Counted from the stretch's first letter, positions 1-8,638 are shown. The stretch is 64,000 nt of DNA from Sphingomonas chungangi (GCF_013778325.1 NZ_JACEIB010000001.1:496001-560000); one strand, 5' to 3'. A program made the numbers and translations. The notes: a model not told the origin generated them from the sequence alone.

Positions 1-753
1 ATGGCGCACCCGGCCTTCGCGCAGGCCGCCGCGCCCGGCACCGGCCCGGTCAACCCGCCCGGCCCCGGCGCGGTGCAGGCCTCCGCGCTGAACAAGGCGC
101 TCGGCCAGGTGTCGGGCGACGGCAAGCCGCTGTCGCTCTCGCTCCAGATCCTCGTGCTGATGAGCCTGCTGACGGTGCTGCCGTCGCTGCTGCTCATGAT
201 GACGAGCTTCACCCGCATCATCATAGTGCTGTCGATCCTGCGCCAGGCGCTCGGCCTCCAGCAGACGCCGCCCAACCAGGTGCTCGTCGGCCTGTCGCTG
301 TTCCTGACGCTCTTCATCATGCGCCCGGTGATCGACCAGGTGAACCAGACCGCGATCACGCCCTACGGGCAGGGCCAGATTCCGCTGGAGGAGGGGATCA
401 AGCGATCGGGCGACGCGCTCCACGTCTTCATGGTCCGGCAGGTCCGCAAGACCGACCTCCAGCTCTTCTCGGACATCGCGCACGCGCCCAAGTTCGACAA
501 GGCGGAGGATATCCCCTTCACCATCCTGCTGCCGGCCTATGTGACCTCGGAGCTCAAGACGGCGTTCCAGATCGGCTTCCTGATCTTCCTGCCGTTTCTC
601 ATCATCGATCTGGTTGTGGCGACCACCCTGATGTCGCTCGGCATGATGATGCTGTCACCGACGATCATATCGATGCCTTTCAAGCTGCTGCTGTTCGTGC
701 TGGTCGACGGCTGGGCGCTGACGATGGGCAGCCTCGCCCAGAGTTTCGGGTAG
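1..753 (+). CDS. fliP: Flagellar export gate protein FliP (5' end possibly outside window)
   Basis: FliP is a core subunit of the FliPQR export gate in the inner membrane, through which rod, hook and filament proteins leave the cell. The 250 residues show the FliP pattern: an N-terminal segment ending in AFAQA like a signal-peptide cleavage site, a hydrophobic pair around residues 45-100 with the conserved stretch [18 protein letters not shown], a periplasmic loop, and two C-terminal membrane segments with VDGW near the end. The window begins exactly on an ATG, but only a short piece of signal peptide follows it. The true start may therefore lie upstream and the gene may be partial. fliQ follows after 6 bases and fliR and flhB come next, the usual flagellar order. 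Family assignment is certain; the start is not. Confidence 0.93.
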   Translation: MAHPAFAQAAAPGTGPVNPPGPGAVQASALNKALGQVSGDGKPLSLSLQILVLMSLLTVLPSLLLMMTSFTRIIIVLSILRQALGLQQTPPNQVLVGLSLFLTLFIMRPVIDQVNQTAITPYGQGQIPLEEGIKRSGDALHVFMVRQVRKTDLQLFSDIAHAPKFDKAEDIPFTILLPAYVTSELKTAFQIGFLIFLPFLIIDLVVATTLMSLGMMMLSPTIISMPFKLLLFVLVDGWALTMGSLAQSFG

Positions 754-759
754 CGGCGG

Positions 760-1041
760 ATGGAACCCCTCGTCGGCACCGACTATTTCATCGGCGTCGC
801 GCAGCAGACGCTGTGGGTGCTGGCGCTCGCCTGCGCGCCGATCCTGATCCCGGCGCTGGTTGCGGGCCTCGTGCTCGGCATGATCCAGGCGGCGACATCG
901 ATCAACGAACAGACTTTGGCCTTCGTGCCCAAGCTGATCATCGTCGCGATCTGCCTCGCTCTGTTCGGCGGCGCGATCCTGACCCTGCTCGCCGATTTCA
1001 CGCGGGACATGTTCCACCGCATCCCAGACCTACTGAGATAG
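760..1041 (+). CDS. fliQ: Flagellar export gate protein FliQ
   Basis: This 93-residue protein has the two hydrophobic helices of FliQ. The first covers about residues 15-42 and the second about 55-80, joined by the conserved loop with the motif QAATSINEQTL. FliQ packs around FliP and FliR in the export gate. Its length matches the family norm of about 90 residues. It starts 6 bases after the fliP stop and ends 4 bases before the fliR start, so it is translated within the same operon. Confidence 0.95.
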   Translation: MEPLVGTDYFIGVAQQTLWVLALACAPILIPALVAGLVLGMIQAATSINEQTLAFVPKLIIVAICLALFGGAILTLLADFTRDMFHRIPDLLR

Positions 1042-1045
1042 CGCG

Positions 1046-1834
1046 ATGCTGCCGACCGGACTTGCCGGATTGGAAGCGCAGCTCTGGGTCTTCCTCGTCG
1101 CGATGATTCGGCCGGGCGCGGCCTTCCTCGCGGCGCCGGTGTTCGGGGCGCAAAATATTCCGGTGCAGGTGCGGCTGATCATCAGCCTCGCCGTCGGCAT
1201 CCCGGCGATCCAGCAGGTGCCGTTCGATCTTCCGGCCGCCGGCCTCGTCACCGTGATGGGCTTCATGCTGGTGGCGGGGGAGATCATCGCGGGGCTCGCG
1301 ATCGGCTTCGCGGTGCAGCTCGGTTATGCCTCAGCGATGATGGCGGGCGAGGTGATCGGCAACGCCATGGGCATCGGCTTCGCCAACATGGTCGATCCGC
1401 AATCCGGCGCCTCCTCCACCGCGCTCGGCCAGTTCCTCTCGATCCTCGGCACCTTCCTGTTCCTGGCGATGAACGGGCACCTGATGCTCGCGACGATCAT
1501 CGTCGACAGCTACCATTCGCTGCCGCCCGGGCAGGCGTGGCTGGGGCAGGGGCAGATGCGCGACGTCGTGATGTTCGGCGGCGACATGATCGCGGCGGGC
1601 ATGGCCATCGCGCTGCCGGTCGGCTTCGCGCTGATCCTCGTGCAGGTGGTGATGGCGATGCTGGCGCGGTCGGCGCCGGCCATGAACCTGTTCTCGGTCG
1701 GCATGCCGGCCACGATCCTCGCCGGTGTGGTGCTGTTGGCGATCGCGGCGCCTGCGATCGGCGACGGCATCGCCACCTCGATCGAACGCGGGCTGGACCT
1801 CGCGCGTTCTCTCGCCTCCGCGAAAGGAGGCTAG
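1046..1834 (+). CDS. fliR: Flagellar export gate protein FliR
   Basis: FliR is the single-copy subunit that completes the FliP5-FliQ4-FliR1 gate. The 262 residues contain six or more hydrophobic segments and the family-typical N-terminal RPGAAFLAAPVFG stretch, followed by a central region rich in Gly and Met that includes GEVIGNAMGIGFANMVDPQ. Length fits the family (about 255-265 residues). The stop codon is immediately followed by the flhB start, with the AAGGAGG ribosome site of flhB lying inside the end of fliR. The two genes are therefore probably translationally coupled. Confidence 0.95.
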   Translation: MLPTGLAGLEAQLWVFLVAMIRPGAAFLAAPVFGAQNIPVQVRLIISLAVGIPAIQQVPFDLPAAGLVTVMGFMLVAGEIIAGLAIGFAVQLGYASAMMAGEVIGNAMGIGFANMVDPQSGASSTALGQFLSILGTFLFLAMNGHLMLATIIVDSYHSLPPGQAWLGQGQMRDVVMFGGDMIAAGMAIALPVGFALILVQVVMAMLARSAPAMNLFSVGMPATILAGVVLLAIAAPAIGDGIATSIERGLDLARSLASAKGG

Positions 1835-1835
1835 G

Positions 1836-2972
1836 ATGGCCGAAGGCGACAGCGGCGAGAAGACAGAAGCCCCATCGGCCAAGCGCCTGCGCGAATCCGC
1901 GGAGAAGGGCGATGTCCTCCAGTCCAAGGAACTGGGCGGTGCGCTGGTGATGATCGTCGGCGCCGGCTGGCTGGCGCTGGGCGGGCCGCTGCTGGTGCAG
2001 GCGCTGGCCGAACTGCTGCGCGGATCACTGAGCTTCGGGCGCGATCAGGTCGAGAATTTCGATCCTGCGCCGTCGATCTTCGGGCAGCTGACCCATCTTG
2101 CGCTGCCCATCGGGCTGCTGTTCCTCGCCACCATCGCGGCGGCGATCGGTGCGCCGGCGATGCTCGGCAGCTTCGGCTTCCGCTGGGGCGCGATCGGCTT
2201 CCGGGCGGATCGCATCAACCCGTTCTCCGGCATCACCCGCATCTTCGGGATGCAGGGGCTGGTCGAGCTGGTCAAGGCGCTCGCCAAGATCGCGGTGATG
2301 GGGGCGATCGGCTGGTGGCTGCTGCGATCGCGCCTGCCGATGATCACCACGATGGGGCGCAACGACATCGTCTCCAACATGGCCGATGTCGGCCACACCT
2401 TCGTCTATGCGGTAATCGTGATGGCGATGGGGCTGGTGCTGATCGCCGGCGTCGATGTGCCGGTGCAGATCATCCGCCGGACCGCCCGCCTGCGCATGAC
2501 CAAGCAGGAGGTGAAGGAAGAGCACAAGCAGACCGAGGGCTCGCCCGAATTGAAGGGTGCCGTCCGCCGCCGCCAGATGGAGACGGCGCGCCGCTCGGCC
2601 CGCGCGCAGGTGGCCGAGGCGAGCGTGGTGCTCACCAATCCGACCCATTTCGCCGTCGCCTTGCGCTACCGGCCGGGGCAGGATCCGGCACCGATCGTCG
2701 TCGCACGCGGGCGCGGCGCCACGGCGGACGCGATCCGCGCGCTGGCCGAGGAGTTCGACGTGCCGATGCTGCGCTATCCGCAGCTGGCGCGCGCCATCTA
2801 CTTCACCACGCGATCCGGCCAGCTGATCCGCGAGGATCTCTACGTCGCGGTGGCGACGGTGCTGGCCTTCGTGTTCAATATCGATCGCGCCATGGCGGAA
2901 GGGCGCACCCAGCCCGATATCGACGTGCCGGGCGAGGCGCGCTTCGACGAGAATGGCCGGCCCGAAGCCTGA
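1836..2972 (+). CDS. flhB: Flagellar export switch protein FlhB
   Basis: FlhB sets the substrate-specificity switch of the flagellar export apparatus by self-cleavage. The 378-residue protein starts with the charged EKTEAPSAKRLRESAEKGDV segment typical of FlhB. Four membrane segments follow to about residue 215, then a cytoplasmic domain with the autocleavage motif NPTH at residues 268-271. The open frame extends further 5', but the ATG at 1836 has a strong AAGGAGG site about 7 bases upstream and gives the normal N-terminus. The C-terminal tail after the cleavage domain is short. It is the last gate gene of the operon. Confidence 0.96.
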   Translation: MAEGDSGEKTEAPSAKRLRESAEKGDVLQSKELGGALVMIVGAGWLALGGPLLVQALAELLRGSLSFGRDQVENFDPAPSIFGQLTHLALPIGLLFLATIAAAIGAPAMLGSFGFRWGAIGFRADRINPFSGITRIFGMQGLVELVKALAKIAVMGAIGWWLLRSRLPMITTMGRNDIVSNMADVGHTFVYAVIVMAMGLVLIAGVDVPVQIIRRTARLRMTKQEVKEEHKQTEGSPELKGAVRRRQMETARRSARAQVAEASVVLTNPTHFAVALRYRPGQDPAPIVVARGRGATADAIRALAEEFDVPMLRYPQLARAIYFTTRSGQLIREDLYVAVATVLAFVFNIDRAMAEGRTQPDIDVPGEARFDENGRPEA

Positions 2973-3040
2973 GCCGATTTAAGGTTAGCGAAATCCTGCC
3001 GTTCTAGCGCTTGGAGGCTTTCCGTCTCCGGGAGCAGCGC

Positions 3041-3433
3041 ATGATCGAGGCGGTGACGGCGGTGGCGAGGGCGGATGCGGTGGCGGTTGCCGTCGCGGCC
3101 GGCGCCAACGCCCGTCGCACGATCGAAGGCCGCACCCGGCGCCTGCGCTGGCTCGATGCGCTCCGCGCCGCCAATGGCGAGCCGCTGCCGCTCGACGACG
3201 AGGCGCGCGATGACGAAATTCTCGAAGAAGGCCGCGTCCGCATCCGCGCTGCGCTGGAAACGATCGAGGAGCTTCACGGCTTCGAGGGCGAGGCCGACGA
3301 GACATTGGTCGAAGCGCCCGAAGCGCCCGTCTCCGCCGTCGCCATCGCCGATCTGATCCGTGCCGGCGGTGGCGCTGCGCTGGCGGCGCAAGCGCACCTT
3401 CACGCGGCTGCCATCCGGCAGATTTTGGGCTGA
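3041..3433 (+). CDS. Small hypothetical protein in flagellar cluster
   Basis: This reads as a 130-residue acidic protein with an Ala-rich N-terminal helix, a basic patch (residues about 25-40, RRTIEGRTRRLRWLD) and a predicted all-helical body. The ATG at 3041 has a GGGAG site 6 bases upstream. An alternative TTG at 3011 would add ten residues but has no such site. No signal peptide or membrane segment is visible and I do not recognise a family. It lies 68 bases after flhB and before fliD in the same direction. A role as a small flagellar chaperone-like or accessory protein is possible only by context. Confidence 0.55.
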   Translation: MIEAVTAVARADAVAVAVAAGANARRTIEGRTRRLRWLDALRAANGEPLPLDDEARDDEILEEGRVRIRAALETIEELHGFEGEADETLVEAPEAPVSAVAIADLIRAGGGAALAAQAHLHAAAIRQILG

Positions 3434-3466
3434 ATCTTTTGAGAGTGTGTGGAAGAGCGCATTCTC

Positions 3467-3551
3467 GCGGTACCGGCCCGCTCCCCCACCCAGCCTCCCG
3501 ACAGGATGATACTAGATCGGGAGGCCGGGTGGGGGAGCGGGCCGGTACCGC
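3467..3551. repeat. 35-bp near-perfect inverted repeat, likely terminator/interspersed repeat
   Basis: Two 35-base arms (3467-3501 and 3517-3551) are reverse complements apart from one base that could form a wobble pair. They are separated by a 15-base loop. The arms are very GC-rich, begin and end with GCGGTACCGG, and lie between the stop of the small unknown gene and fliD. There is no T-run, so this is not a textbook intrinsic terminator. A hairpin this long would still strongly affect transcription or protect mRNA ends. The style matches interspersed hairpin repeats seen between genes in sphingomonads (recalled, not searched). Confidence 0.7.
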
Positions 3552-3634
3552 AATCCGACAAAAATGGTAAACGGGTGTGAACGGCCTATAAAGATTTGGC
3601 CGGTACGGTCGTCCTTGAAGCCGAGGACACGACC

Positions 3635-5383
3635 ATGACGACGACGAGCTCGACCACGGGCAGCACCAGCACCGCCGCCACGACATCGACGACGAGCAGC
3701 AGCTCCTCGTCGTCCAGCAGCAATTCGTCGATCGGCTCGACGATCCTGTCGAGCCTGAACGCGAACGGTGCCAGCATCGACACGGGCTCGCTGGTCACCC
3801 AGCTGACGGCGGCACAGAAATCCTCGCTGGAAGATCCGATCACCGCGAAGCAGGCGACCAACACCGCGCAGATCAGCGCGGTGGCAACGCTCACCAGTGA
3901 TCTCAACACCTTCTCGTCGTCGCTCAACACGCTGATCCAGGGCGGCACGCTGCAGACGCAGCCGGTCTCGTCCGACACCAGCGTGATGACGGTGTCGGCG
4001 GTGGCGGGCACGCCGGTCGGCGCGCTCAACCAATCGGTGACGGTGAACGCGCTGGCACAGGCGCAGACCGTGAAGTCGGCGACCTACAGCACCACGCAGG
4101 CGTTCAACACCGGCACCCTCACGCTGACCGTGGGCACGGGCTCGCCGGTCGCGATCAATATCGACAGCACGAACAACACGCTTTCCGGTGTTGCGCAGGC
4201 GATCAATTCGGCGGGCGCCGGCGTCACCGCCAGCATCATCACCGGATCGGACGGCACCGCCACGATGGTGCTCAAGGGCACGAGCGGCGCTGCCAACAGC
4301 TTCACGCTGGCTGCCGCCGACGATTCGACCGCAACCCAGCCGACCGGCGGCCAGTCGCTCTCCGCTCTGTCCTACGACGGCACCGCGTCCAGCGGCCTCA
4401 CCCGGACGCAGGCCGCGCAGGATGCCAGCGTCACCGTCGACGGCGTGACCGTCACACGCAGCTCCAACACCTTCAACGACGTGATCCCCGGCGTTTCGAT
4501 GACGCTGAGCAAGGTCGGCACCGTCAACCTGAGTTCGACGCGCCCGAACGACGCGATCACCGAGGCGGTCAACGATTTCGTCACCGCCTACAACCAGCTG
4601 CTTTCCGAGATCAATACGGACACGGCGGCATCCAGCGGCACCGCCTCCGCCGGCCCGCTGCGCGGCAACGCAGCGCTGCGCCAGCTCAAGACCCAGCTTT
4701 CGCAGCTGAGCACGACGCCGCTCAACGCATCGGGCTCGATCCGCACGCTGGCCGAACTCGGGGTCAAGACGGCGCAGGACGGTACGCTCTCGGTGGACAG
4801 CTCGACCCTGTCTTCGATGCTGACCAAATATCCCGACGACGTCGAGGCGATGTTCGTCACCTCGCAGTCGAGCAGCAGCGGCAAGGTGGTGATCACCAGT
4901 GCGGCGGGCTCGTCGGCGTCGGGCGTGTTCCAGGTTACCGGCCTCACCCCCGCCACCGGCGGCGGCAACGCGACCGGTTCGATCAACGGCATCCCCATGT
5001 CCGCCTCCAGCTGGAACCTGACCGCGGCCACCGGCCAGGGCGCCGACGGGCTGACCTTGCAGATCCTCTCGGGCACGCCGAGCACCGCGACGATCACCGT
5101 CAACCAGGGGCTGGGCGGCGTCCTCTCGTCGCTGATCGGCAGCCTGACGGCGACGTCGGGCGGCAAGCCGGTCGGTGCGATCGCCACGCTGTCGGACAGC
5201 CTCAACACGCAGAAGACAACACTCGCCGACCAGCTGACCAAGGCGGACGCGCAAGTGACGGTCTATCACGATCGCCTGGTCACCCAGTTCACCCAGATGA
5301 ACACGCTGGTGAGCGGCTACAAGTCGACCCAGGCCTATCTCACCCAGCAGGTCGCGCTCTGGACGAACCCGAACGCCAGCTGA
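3635..5383 (+). CDS. fliD: Flagellar filament cap protein FliD
   Basis: FliD caps the growing filament and helps flagellin fold in place. The 582-residue protein has the family's N-terminal D0 region with the ASIDTGSLVTQL-type motif at about residues 50-62 and a coiled region after it. A Thr/Ser-rich variable middle (D2/D3) follows, and then a C-terminal domain ending in a helix with TQFTQMNTLVSGYKSTQAYL, as in FliD. The first 45 residues are unusually rich in Ser and Thr. The ATG at 3635 follows a GAGG site and gives a normal N-terminus; the frame is open a little further upstream without a good start. fliS follows directly. Confidence 0.92.
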   Translation: MTTTSSTTGSTSTAATTSTTSSSSSSSSSNSSIGSTILSSLNANGASIDTGSLVTQLTAAQKSSLEDPITAKQATNTAQISAVATLTSDLNTFSSSLNTLIQGGTLQTQPVSSDTSVMTVSAVAGTPVGALNQSVTVNALAQAQTVKSATYSTTQAFNTGTLTLTVGTGSPVAINIDSTNNTLSGVAQAINSAGAGVTASIITGSDGTATMVLKGTSGAANSFTLAAADDSTATQPTGGQSLSALSYDGTASSGLTRTQAAQDASVTVDGVTVTRSSNTFNDVIPGVSMTLSKVGTVNLSSTRPNDAITEAVNDFVTAYNQLLSEINTDTAASSGTASAGPLRGNAALRQLKTQLSQLSTTPLNASGSIRTLAELGVKTAQDGTLSVDSSTLSSMLTKYPDDVEAMFVTSQSSSSGKVVITSAAGSSASGVFQVTGLTPATGGGNATGSINGIPMSASSWNLTAATGQGADGLTLQILSGTPSTATITVNQGLGGVLSSLIGSLTATSGGKPVGAIATLSDSLNTQKTTLADQLTKADAQVTVYHDRLVTQFTQMNTLVSGYKSTQAYLTQQVALWTNPNAS

Positions 5384-5419
5384 TCCCTCTTCCAGCTTTG
5401 AACACAGGATTTCACCGCA

Positions 5420-5818
5420 ATGTATGCGACCGGTTATGCCAGCAGCGCCAAAAAGAGCTATGCGAACGTCGACATCGGCGCGCGCGTCGAAGCCTCTTCG
5501 CCGCACCAGCTGGTGGTGGTGCTGTTCGAGGAGCTGCTCAAGAATCTCGACACGCTGATCGTCGGCCTCGGCGCGAACGGCACGCTCAACCGCTCGGGCG
5601 TGATTCTGCGGCGCGCGCGCGCGAATGCCATCCTGCTCGGTCTCGAAGGCAGTCTCGATCGCAAGCAGGGCGGCGAGATCGCGGCCGGGCTTTCCTCCAT
5701 CTACCGGGAGGCGCGCCGCCTGATTGTGACCGGCAGCGACTCCAACGACGTCGAGCCGATCCAGCAGGCGCGCGCCATGATCGCCGAGATTTCCGGCGCT
5801 TGGTCGCAGATCGGGTAA
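5420..5818 (+). CDS. fliS: Flagellar export chaperone FliS
   Basis: FliS binds the C-terminus of flagellin in the cytoplasm and keeps it unfolded for export. The 132 residues carry the FliS signature: an N-terminal segment with a Tyr-containing YATGYASSAKKSYANV motif, then ASSPHQLVVVLFEELLKNL, which matches the conserved PHQLI.MLYDG region. The remainder is helical. Length is typical. It lies 36 bases behind fliD, its usual partner gene, and closes the flagellar block in this window. Confidence 0.93.
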   Translation: MYATGYASSAKKSYANVDIGARVEASSPHQLVVVLFEELLKNLDTLIVGLGANGTLNRSGVILRRARANAILLGLEGSLDRKQGGEIAAGLSSIYREARRLIVTGSDSNDVEPIQQARAMIAEISGAWSQIG

Positions 5819-5883
5819 GAGGCCAGGACCAAACCCGAGAGAAATTACCTCCGTTTAGGATTCATTTTGCGGATGACCTCCAT

Positions 5884-5919
5884 CCGTTCCGGTGCAATAC
5901 TGGAACAGAAATGGAACGG
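5884..5919 (+). promoter_or_regulatory. Candidate LexA (SOS) box and overlapping dyad
   Basis: GAAC at 5903-5906 and GAAC at 5914-5917 are separated by exactly 7 bases. GAAC-N7-GAAC is the LexA operator form established for several alphaproteobacteria. The second half-site ends 10 bases before the ATG of the winged-helix gene. The same stretch has an inverted repeat, CCGTTCC (5884-5890) and GGAACGG (5913-5919), which could instead serve as an operator for the gene's own product. About two such 8-base matches are expected by chance in a 64-kb window when both strands are counted, so position is the main support. Confidence 0.45.
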
Positions 5920-5927
5920 AGGTCTCG

Positions 5928-6833
5928 ATGAACGCGCTTCCCGCCGACATCCCCTATCATCGCCTGCTGTCGCCGGCCGTGCTGCTGTTCGGCAACGATC
6001 AGGCCCGACGCGCGATGCTGGCCGATCGCATCGCGGGAAGCGGCGCGCGCGTCGTGGCCTCGGCACCGGTCGCCGATGCGCTGCCCCGGATCGAGCGTCA
6101 GGTGGCGGCGGCGGGCGTCGTTCTCGATATCATGGCCGACGAGGGCGCCGCGCTCGACCAGCTACTTGCGCGGATCGAGGCGATGGGCGTTGCGGCGGGG
6201 CGCCTCTTCGCGTTGCTGGTCGTACCTCCGGAGCTGATCGACATCGTCACCGCGCGCATATCCGGTACCACGGTGCGCATTCTGATCGCGCCGCGCGATG
6301 AGGAACTGGACGCGGCGTTCGCGGAGCTCGCCGAGCTGCCCTCGCCGTGGGTGGAGGAAGGCGGGGCCGCCGGCAAGCGCCGCCTTGCCGAGCTGAGCGA
6401 GGAGGTCGGCCGCATCGCTCGAATGCTGGCGAGCATGTCCGCCGACGAGGCCGAACGCGTGATCCCGGAGCCGCGCGCGTTGGCATCGGGCGACAGCGCA
6501 CTCGTCCGTGCCTTCATCCGCCTGCGCCGGATGCGCGGCCAGCATTTCATTCCCGAGCTGTTCGCCGATCCTGCCTGGGACATCCTGCTCGATCTCACCG
6601 CCGCGCGGCTGGAGGGGCGGATGGTCGCCGTTTCCAGCCTCTGCATCGCCGCCGCCGTGCCGGCGACCACCGCGCTGCGCTGGATCACCCAGATGACCGA
6701 GCAGGCGATCCTGGTGCGCAAGCCCGACCCGACCGACGGCCGCCGCGTGTTCATCGGCCTGAGCGACGGCGCGGTCGCTGGGATGGACGCGTATCTGGCG
6801 GCGGCGAAGGGGGTGGTGGTGCCGGTGGGGTAG
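5928..6833 (+). CDS. Winged-helix (MarR-like) DNA-binding protein
   Basis: The 301-residue protein has two parts. Residues 1-135 look like a degenerate receiver-like alpha/beta domain with repeated hydrophobic strands (AVLLFGND, GVVLDIMADEG, LFALLVVPPE, RILIAPRD). Residues about 190-301 form a MarR-type winged helix, with a recognition-helix region around VPATTALRWITQMTEQ and a wing KPDPTDGRRVFIGLSD. It probably binds DNA in the cytoplasm. The ATG at 5928 has a GGAGG site; an upstream in-frame ATG at 5892 lacks one. The upstream region holds a dyad and a candidate LexA box. It follows fliS by 109 bases but need not belong to the flagellar operon. Its target is unknown. Confidence 0.72.
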   Translation: MNALPADIPYHRLLSPAVLLFGNDQARRAMLADRIAGSGARVVASAPVADALPRIERQVAAAGVVLDIMADEGAALDQLLARIEAMGVAAGRLFALLVVPPELIDIVTARISGTTVRILIAPRDEELDAAFAELAELPSPWVEEGGAAGKRRLAELSEEVGRIARMLASMSADEAERVIPEPRALASGDSALVRAFIRLRRMRGQHFIPELFADPAWDILLDLTAARLEGRMVAVSSLCIAAAVPATTALRWITQMTEQAILVRKPDPTDGRRVFIGLSDGAVAGMDAYLAAAKGVVVPVG

Positions 6834-6916
6834 GGGCGTGCCGTCCCACTTGCAACGATACCGGTTTGCGTGAGACGCTCTTTCGAGCAAATGTCCTGCT
6901 CGGGGGCGGATTCGGC

Positions 6917-7885
6917 ATGACGGCGCCAGCCAATCTCAAGGCATCGACTTCGGAGCGTCTCGAACGCGCCAAACTTGCCGCCGATATCCGGCTCAAGCGA
7001 TTGGAGCTGGCGATTAGACGGGAAGAGTTGGACCTTGCCCAAGCCAAGGTCGCTTCCGAAAAGCAAAACGCGTCCGGGTTTCACATGCTGTTTTCGTCGA
7101 CTGGTGTCGTGTTGATCGGCGCGGCCATCGGGCTTCTCGGCACGGCCGCCGGCAAGTACGGCGACTATGTGATCAAGAAGCGCGAGCAGGAAACCTCGGT
7201 AATTTTGAAGGCGAGCGACGTACCGGCGGGCCTCAGCCTGCAGCTACAGGCGGCGCAACGCGCGAAGAATCTGCTGTGGTTCTCCAAGGCTGGCTACATT
7301 GATTTGCCTGACGATTTTTCGCGGCAGCTGGAGCGAGATTCGGGCTTGAAGACGGGCGAGATACCGTCTGCGCCAATCGTCGAAACACCATCCAATGCGC
7401 CTTCCTCGAATAGCGTTCCGGGCGCCGCCGGGCTGAAGCTGATATCCGAATTCGAAGGCTTTCAAGCGACGCCCTACAAGGATCCCGCTGGATGGACAAT
7501 GATAGGGGCCGAGCACAAATTGACCGACAAGGAATTGAATTCCGGTATCATCATGATTGCGGGGAAGCCCGTTCACTATCGGGATGGTATTTCTCCCGAC
7601 CAATCCAAAGCATTGCTGATCCAGGATATGGCCCCCTATTATCAGGTGGTCGATAAGACAATCAGAGTGCATCTGACGACCGACCAACGCGATGCTCTCG
7701 CGTCGTTCGTACTGAATGTCGGGGCAGCGAATTTCACCCGTAGCCACATCCCGACACTGATCAACTCGGGACAGTTCGACAAAGTGCCCGATGAATTGAA
7801 ACGCTGGACCAAGGCCGGCGGGAAGGAGATGTCGGGCCTCGTTCAGCGGCGCGCTGCAGAAGCATCGCTTTGGCAGAAGAAATGA
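6917..7885 (+). CDS. Membrane-anchored GH24 (phage-type) lysozyme-like protein
   Basis: The 322-residue protein has a charged coiled-coil-like N-terminus (residues 10-50), one membrane span (about 57-77), a linker to about 170, and a C-terminal GH24 lysozyme domain. Recognisable GH24 features are EG at 180-181, YKD at 187-189, and a C-terminal block with LNVGAANF, the W of KRWTKAGG, and GLVQRRAAEASLW. Charge distribution suggests the N-terminus is inside and the lysozyme domain is in the periplasm. The catalytic Glu180/Asp189 pair is present, but the third residue aligns to Met195, with Thr194 next to it, and the usual Gly before His200 is Glu. The gene is visibly AT-richer than its neighbours, suggesting transfer. 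It could be a wall-remodelling enzyme or a lysis factor; activity is uncertain. Confidence 0.8.
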   Translation: MTAPANLKASTSERLERAKLAADIRLKRLELAIRREELDLAQAKVASEKQNASGFHMLFSSTGVVLIGAAIGLLGTAAGKYGDYVIKKREQETSVILKASDVPAGLSLQLQAAQRAKNLLWFSKAGYIDLPDDFSRQLERDSGLKTGEIPSAPIVETPSNAPSSNSVPGAAGLKLISEFEGFQATPYKDPAGWTMIGAEHKLTDKELNSGIIMIAGKPVHYRDGISPDQSKALLIQDMAPYYQVVDKTIRVHLTTDQRDALASFVLNVGAANFTRSHIPTLINSGQFDKVPDELKRWTKAGGKEMSGLVQRRAAEASLWQKK

Positions 7886-7940
7886 TCCGGGCGGAAGACG
7901 AGATTGCCGCAGGGCTGTCGCGATCGGAAGATTCAAGATG

Positions 7941-8015
7941 TGGTGGGCGGTGAGAGGATCGAACTCCCGACCCGCTCGGTGTAAACGAGCCGCTCTACCG
8001 CTGAGCTAACCGCCC
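7941..8015 (-). tRNA. tRNA-Val (anticodon TAC)
   Basis: Read on the minus strand, this 75-base segment folds as a full cloverleaf. The acceptor GGGCGGT pairs with ACCGCCC, the D-arm contains AGCTCAGCGGTAGAGC, and the anticodon stem GCTCG/CGAGC encloses the loop TTTACAC with anticodon TAC. The T-arm contains GGTTCGATCC-type GAGTTCGATCCTC. The 3' CCA is genome-encoded after an A discriminator. It lies between the lysozyme gene and the XRE regulator. Confidence 0.96.
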
Positions 8016-8060
8016 ACTGAGCGGGCGCCTATGCCCGCTCCTCCGTCCGTGCGCAAGCGC

Positions 8061-8627
8061 TCAGCCCAGCGGGCGCACCAGCCGGGTCGCGAGGCCGAGC
8101 CAGGGCGGATCGGCGATCACCTGCTGGCGGCCGCCGTTGGTAAGCGGCAGCACCTGCAGCTTGCCCGGCTCGCGGCCGATCAGCCGGCCGAAGAGGAAGC
8201 GGCCGGCCGGGCGCGGCAGCAGCACGTCGCGGTTGAGCGCCTGGCCGAAGGCGTCGGGCGCCAGCCGTTCCAGCCACACCGTGTCGCCCGCGCGATAGTC
8301 GCCGGCGCCGGCCTCGACGAGCAGCGCCAGCGCGCCCGCTTCCGGCCGGGGCGGGGTCGCGACCGAGCTCTGGCGCGGCGCCACCGCGCCGTTCGCGCCG
8401 AGGATCGCGGCGACGGGCAGGTCCACCGTGTCGGGCAGTTGCACGAGGTCCGCCGCCTCGACGCCGAGCGCCCTCGCGATGCGGTTCAGCCAGCCGACCG
8501 AGACGGTGCGCGTGCCCGTCTCCAGCCGGCCGATCGTCTGCGCCGTAGTCGGTGGATCGCAGCGCTCGGCCACTTCCGCCAGCGTCAGCCCCTTGGCTTT
8601 GCGCACGTCACGGATACGCGTGATCAT
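8061..8627 (-). CDS. XRE-family transcriptional regulator with S24-like C-terminal fold
   Basis: The 188-residue protein begins with an XRE/Cro-type helix-turn-helix at residues about 5-62 (RKAKGLTLAEVAERC ... TIGRLETGTRTVSVGWLNRIARAL). Its C-terminal half resembles the beta-barrel of S24/CI-like repressors (YRAGDTVWLERL, GRFLFGRLIGREPGKLQVLPL). No clear catalytic Ser-Lys pair is visible, so self-cleavage is unlikely. The start has an AGGAG site 7 bases upstream. It is transcribed divergently from the DUF6456 gene, and a perfect dyad just upstream suggests autoregulation. Sensing and targets are unknown. Confidence 0.82.
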   Translation of the reverse strand: MITRIRDVRKAKGLTLAEVAERCDPPTTAQTIGRLETGTRTVSVGWLNRIARALGVEAADLVQLPDTVDLPVAAILGANGAVAPRQSSVATPPRPEAGALALLVEAGAGDYRAGDTVWLERLAPDAFGQALNRDVLLPRPAGRFLFGRLIGREPGKLQVLPLTNGGRQQVIADPPWLGLATRLVRPLG

Positions 8628-8638
8628 GCCGAATCTCC

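Noticed and set aside
3568-3592. Flagellar sigma-28-like promoter (TAAA ... GCCTATAA) before fliD
   Set aside because: The gap between the two elements is 12 bases rather than the expected 15, and many alphaproteobacteria use other factors for late flagellar genes.
3512-5506. 664-codon minus-strand frame opposite fliD
   Set aside because: Shadow frame of a GC-rich gene; Arg/His/Gly-rich, no motifs, and it would bury fliD.
7941-8015. tRNA-Val as an attachment site of an integrated island
   Set aside because: No integrase nearby and no duplicated tRNA 3' end seen within reach; composition alone is not enough.
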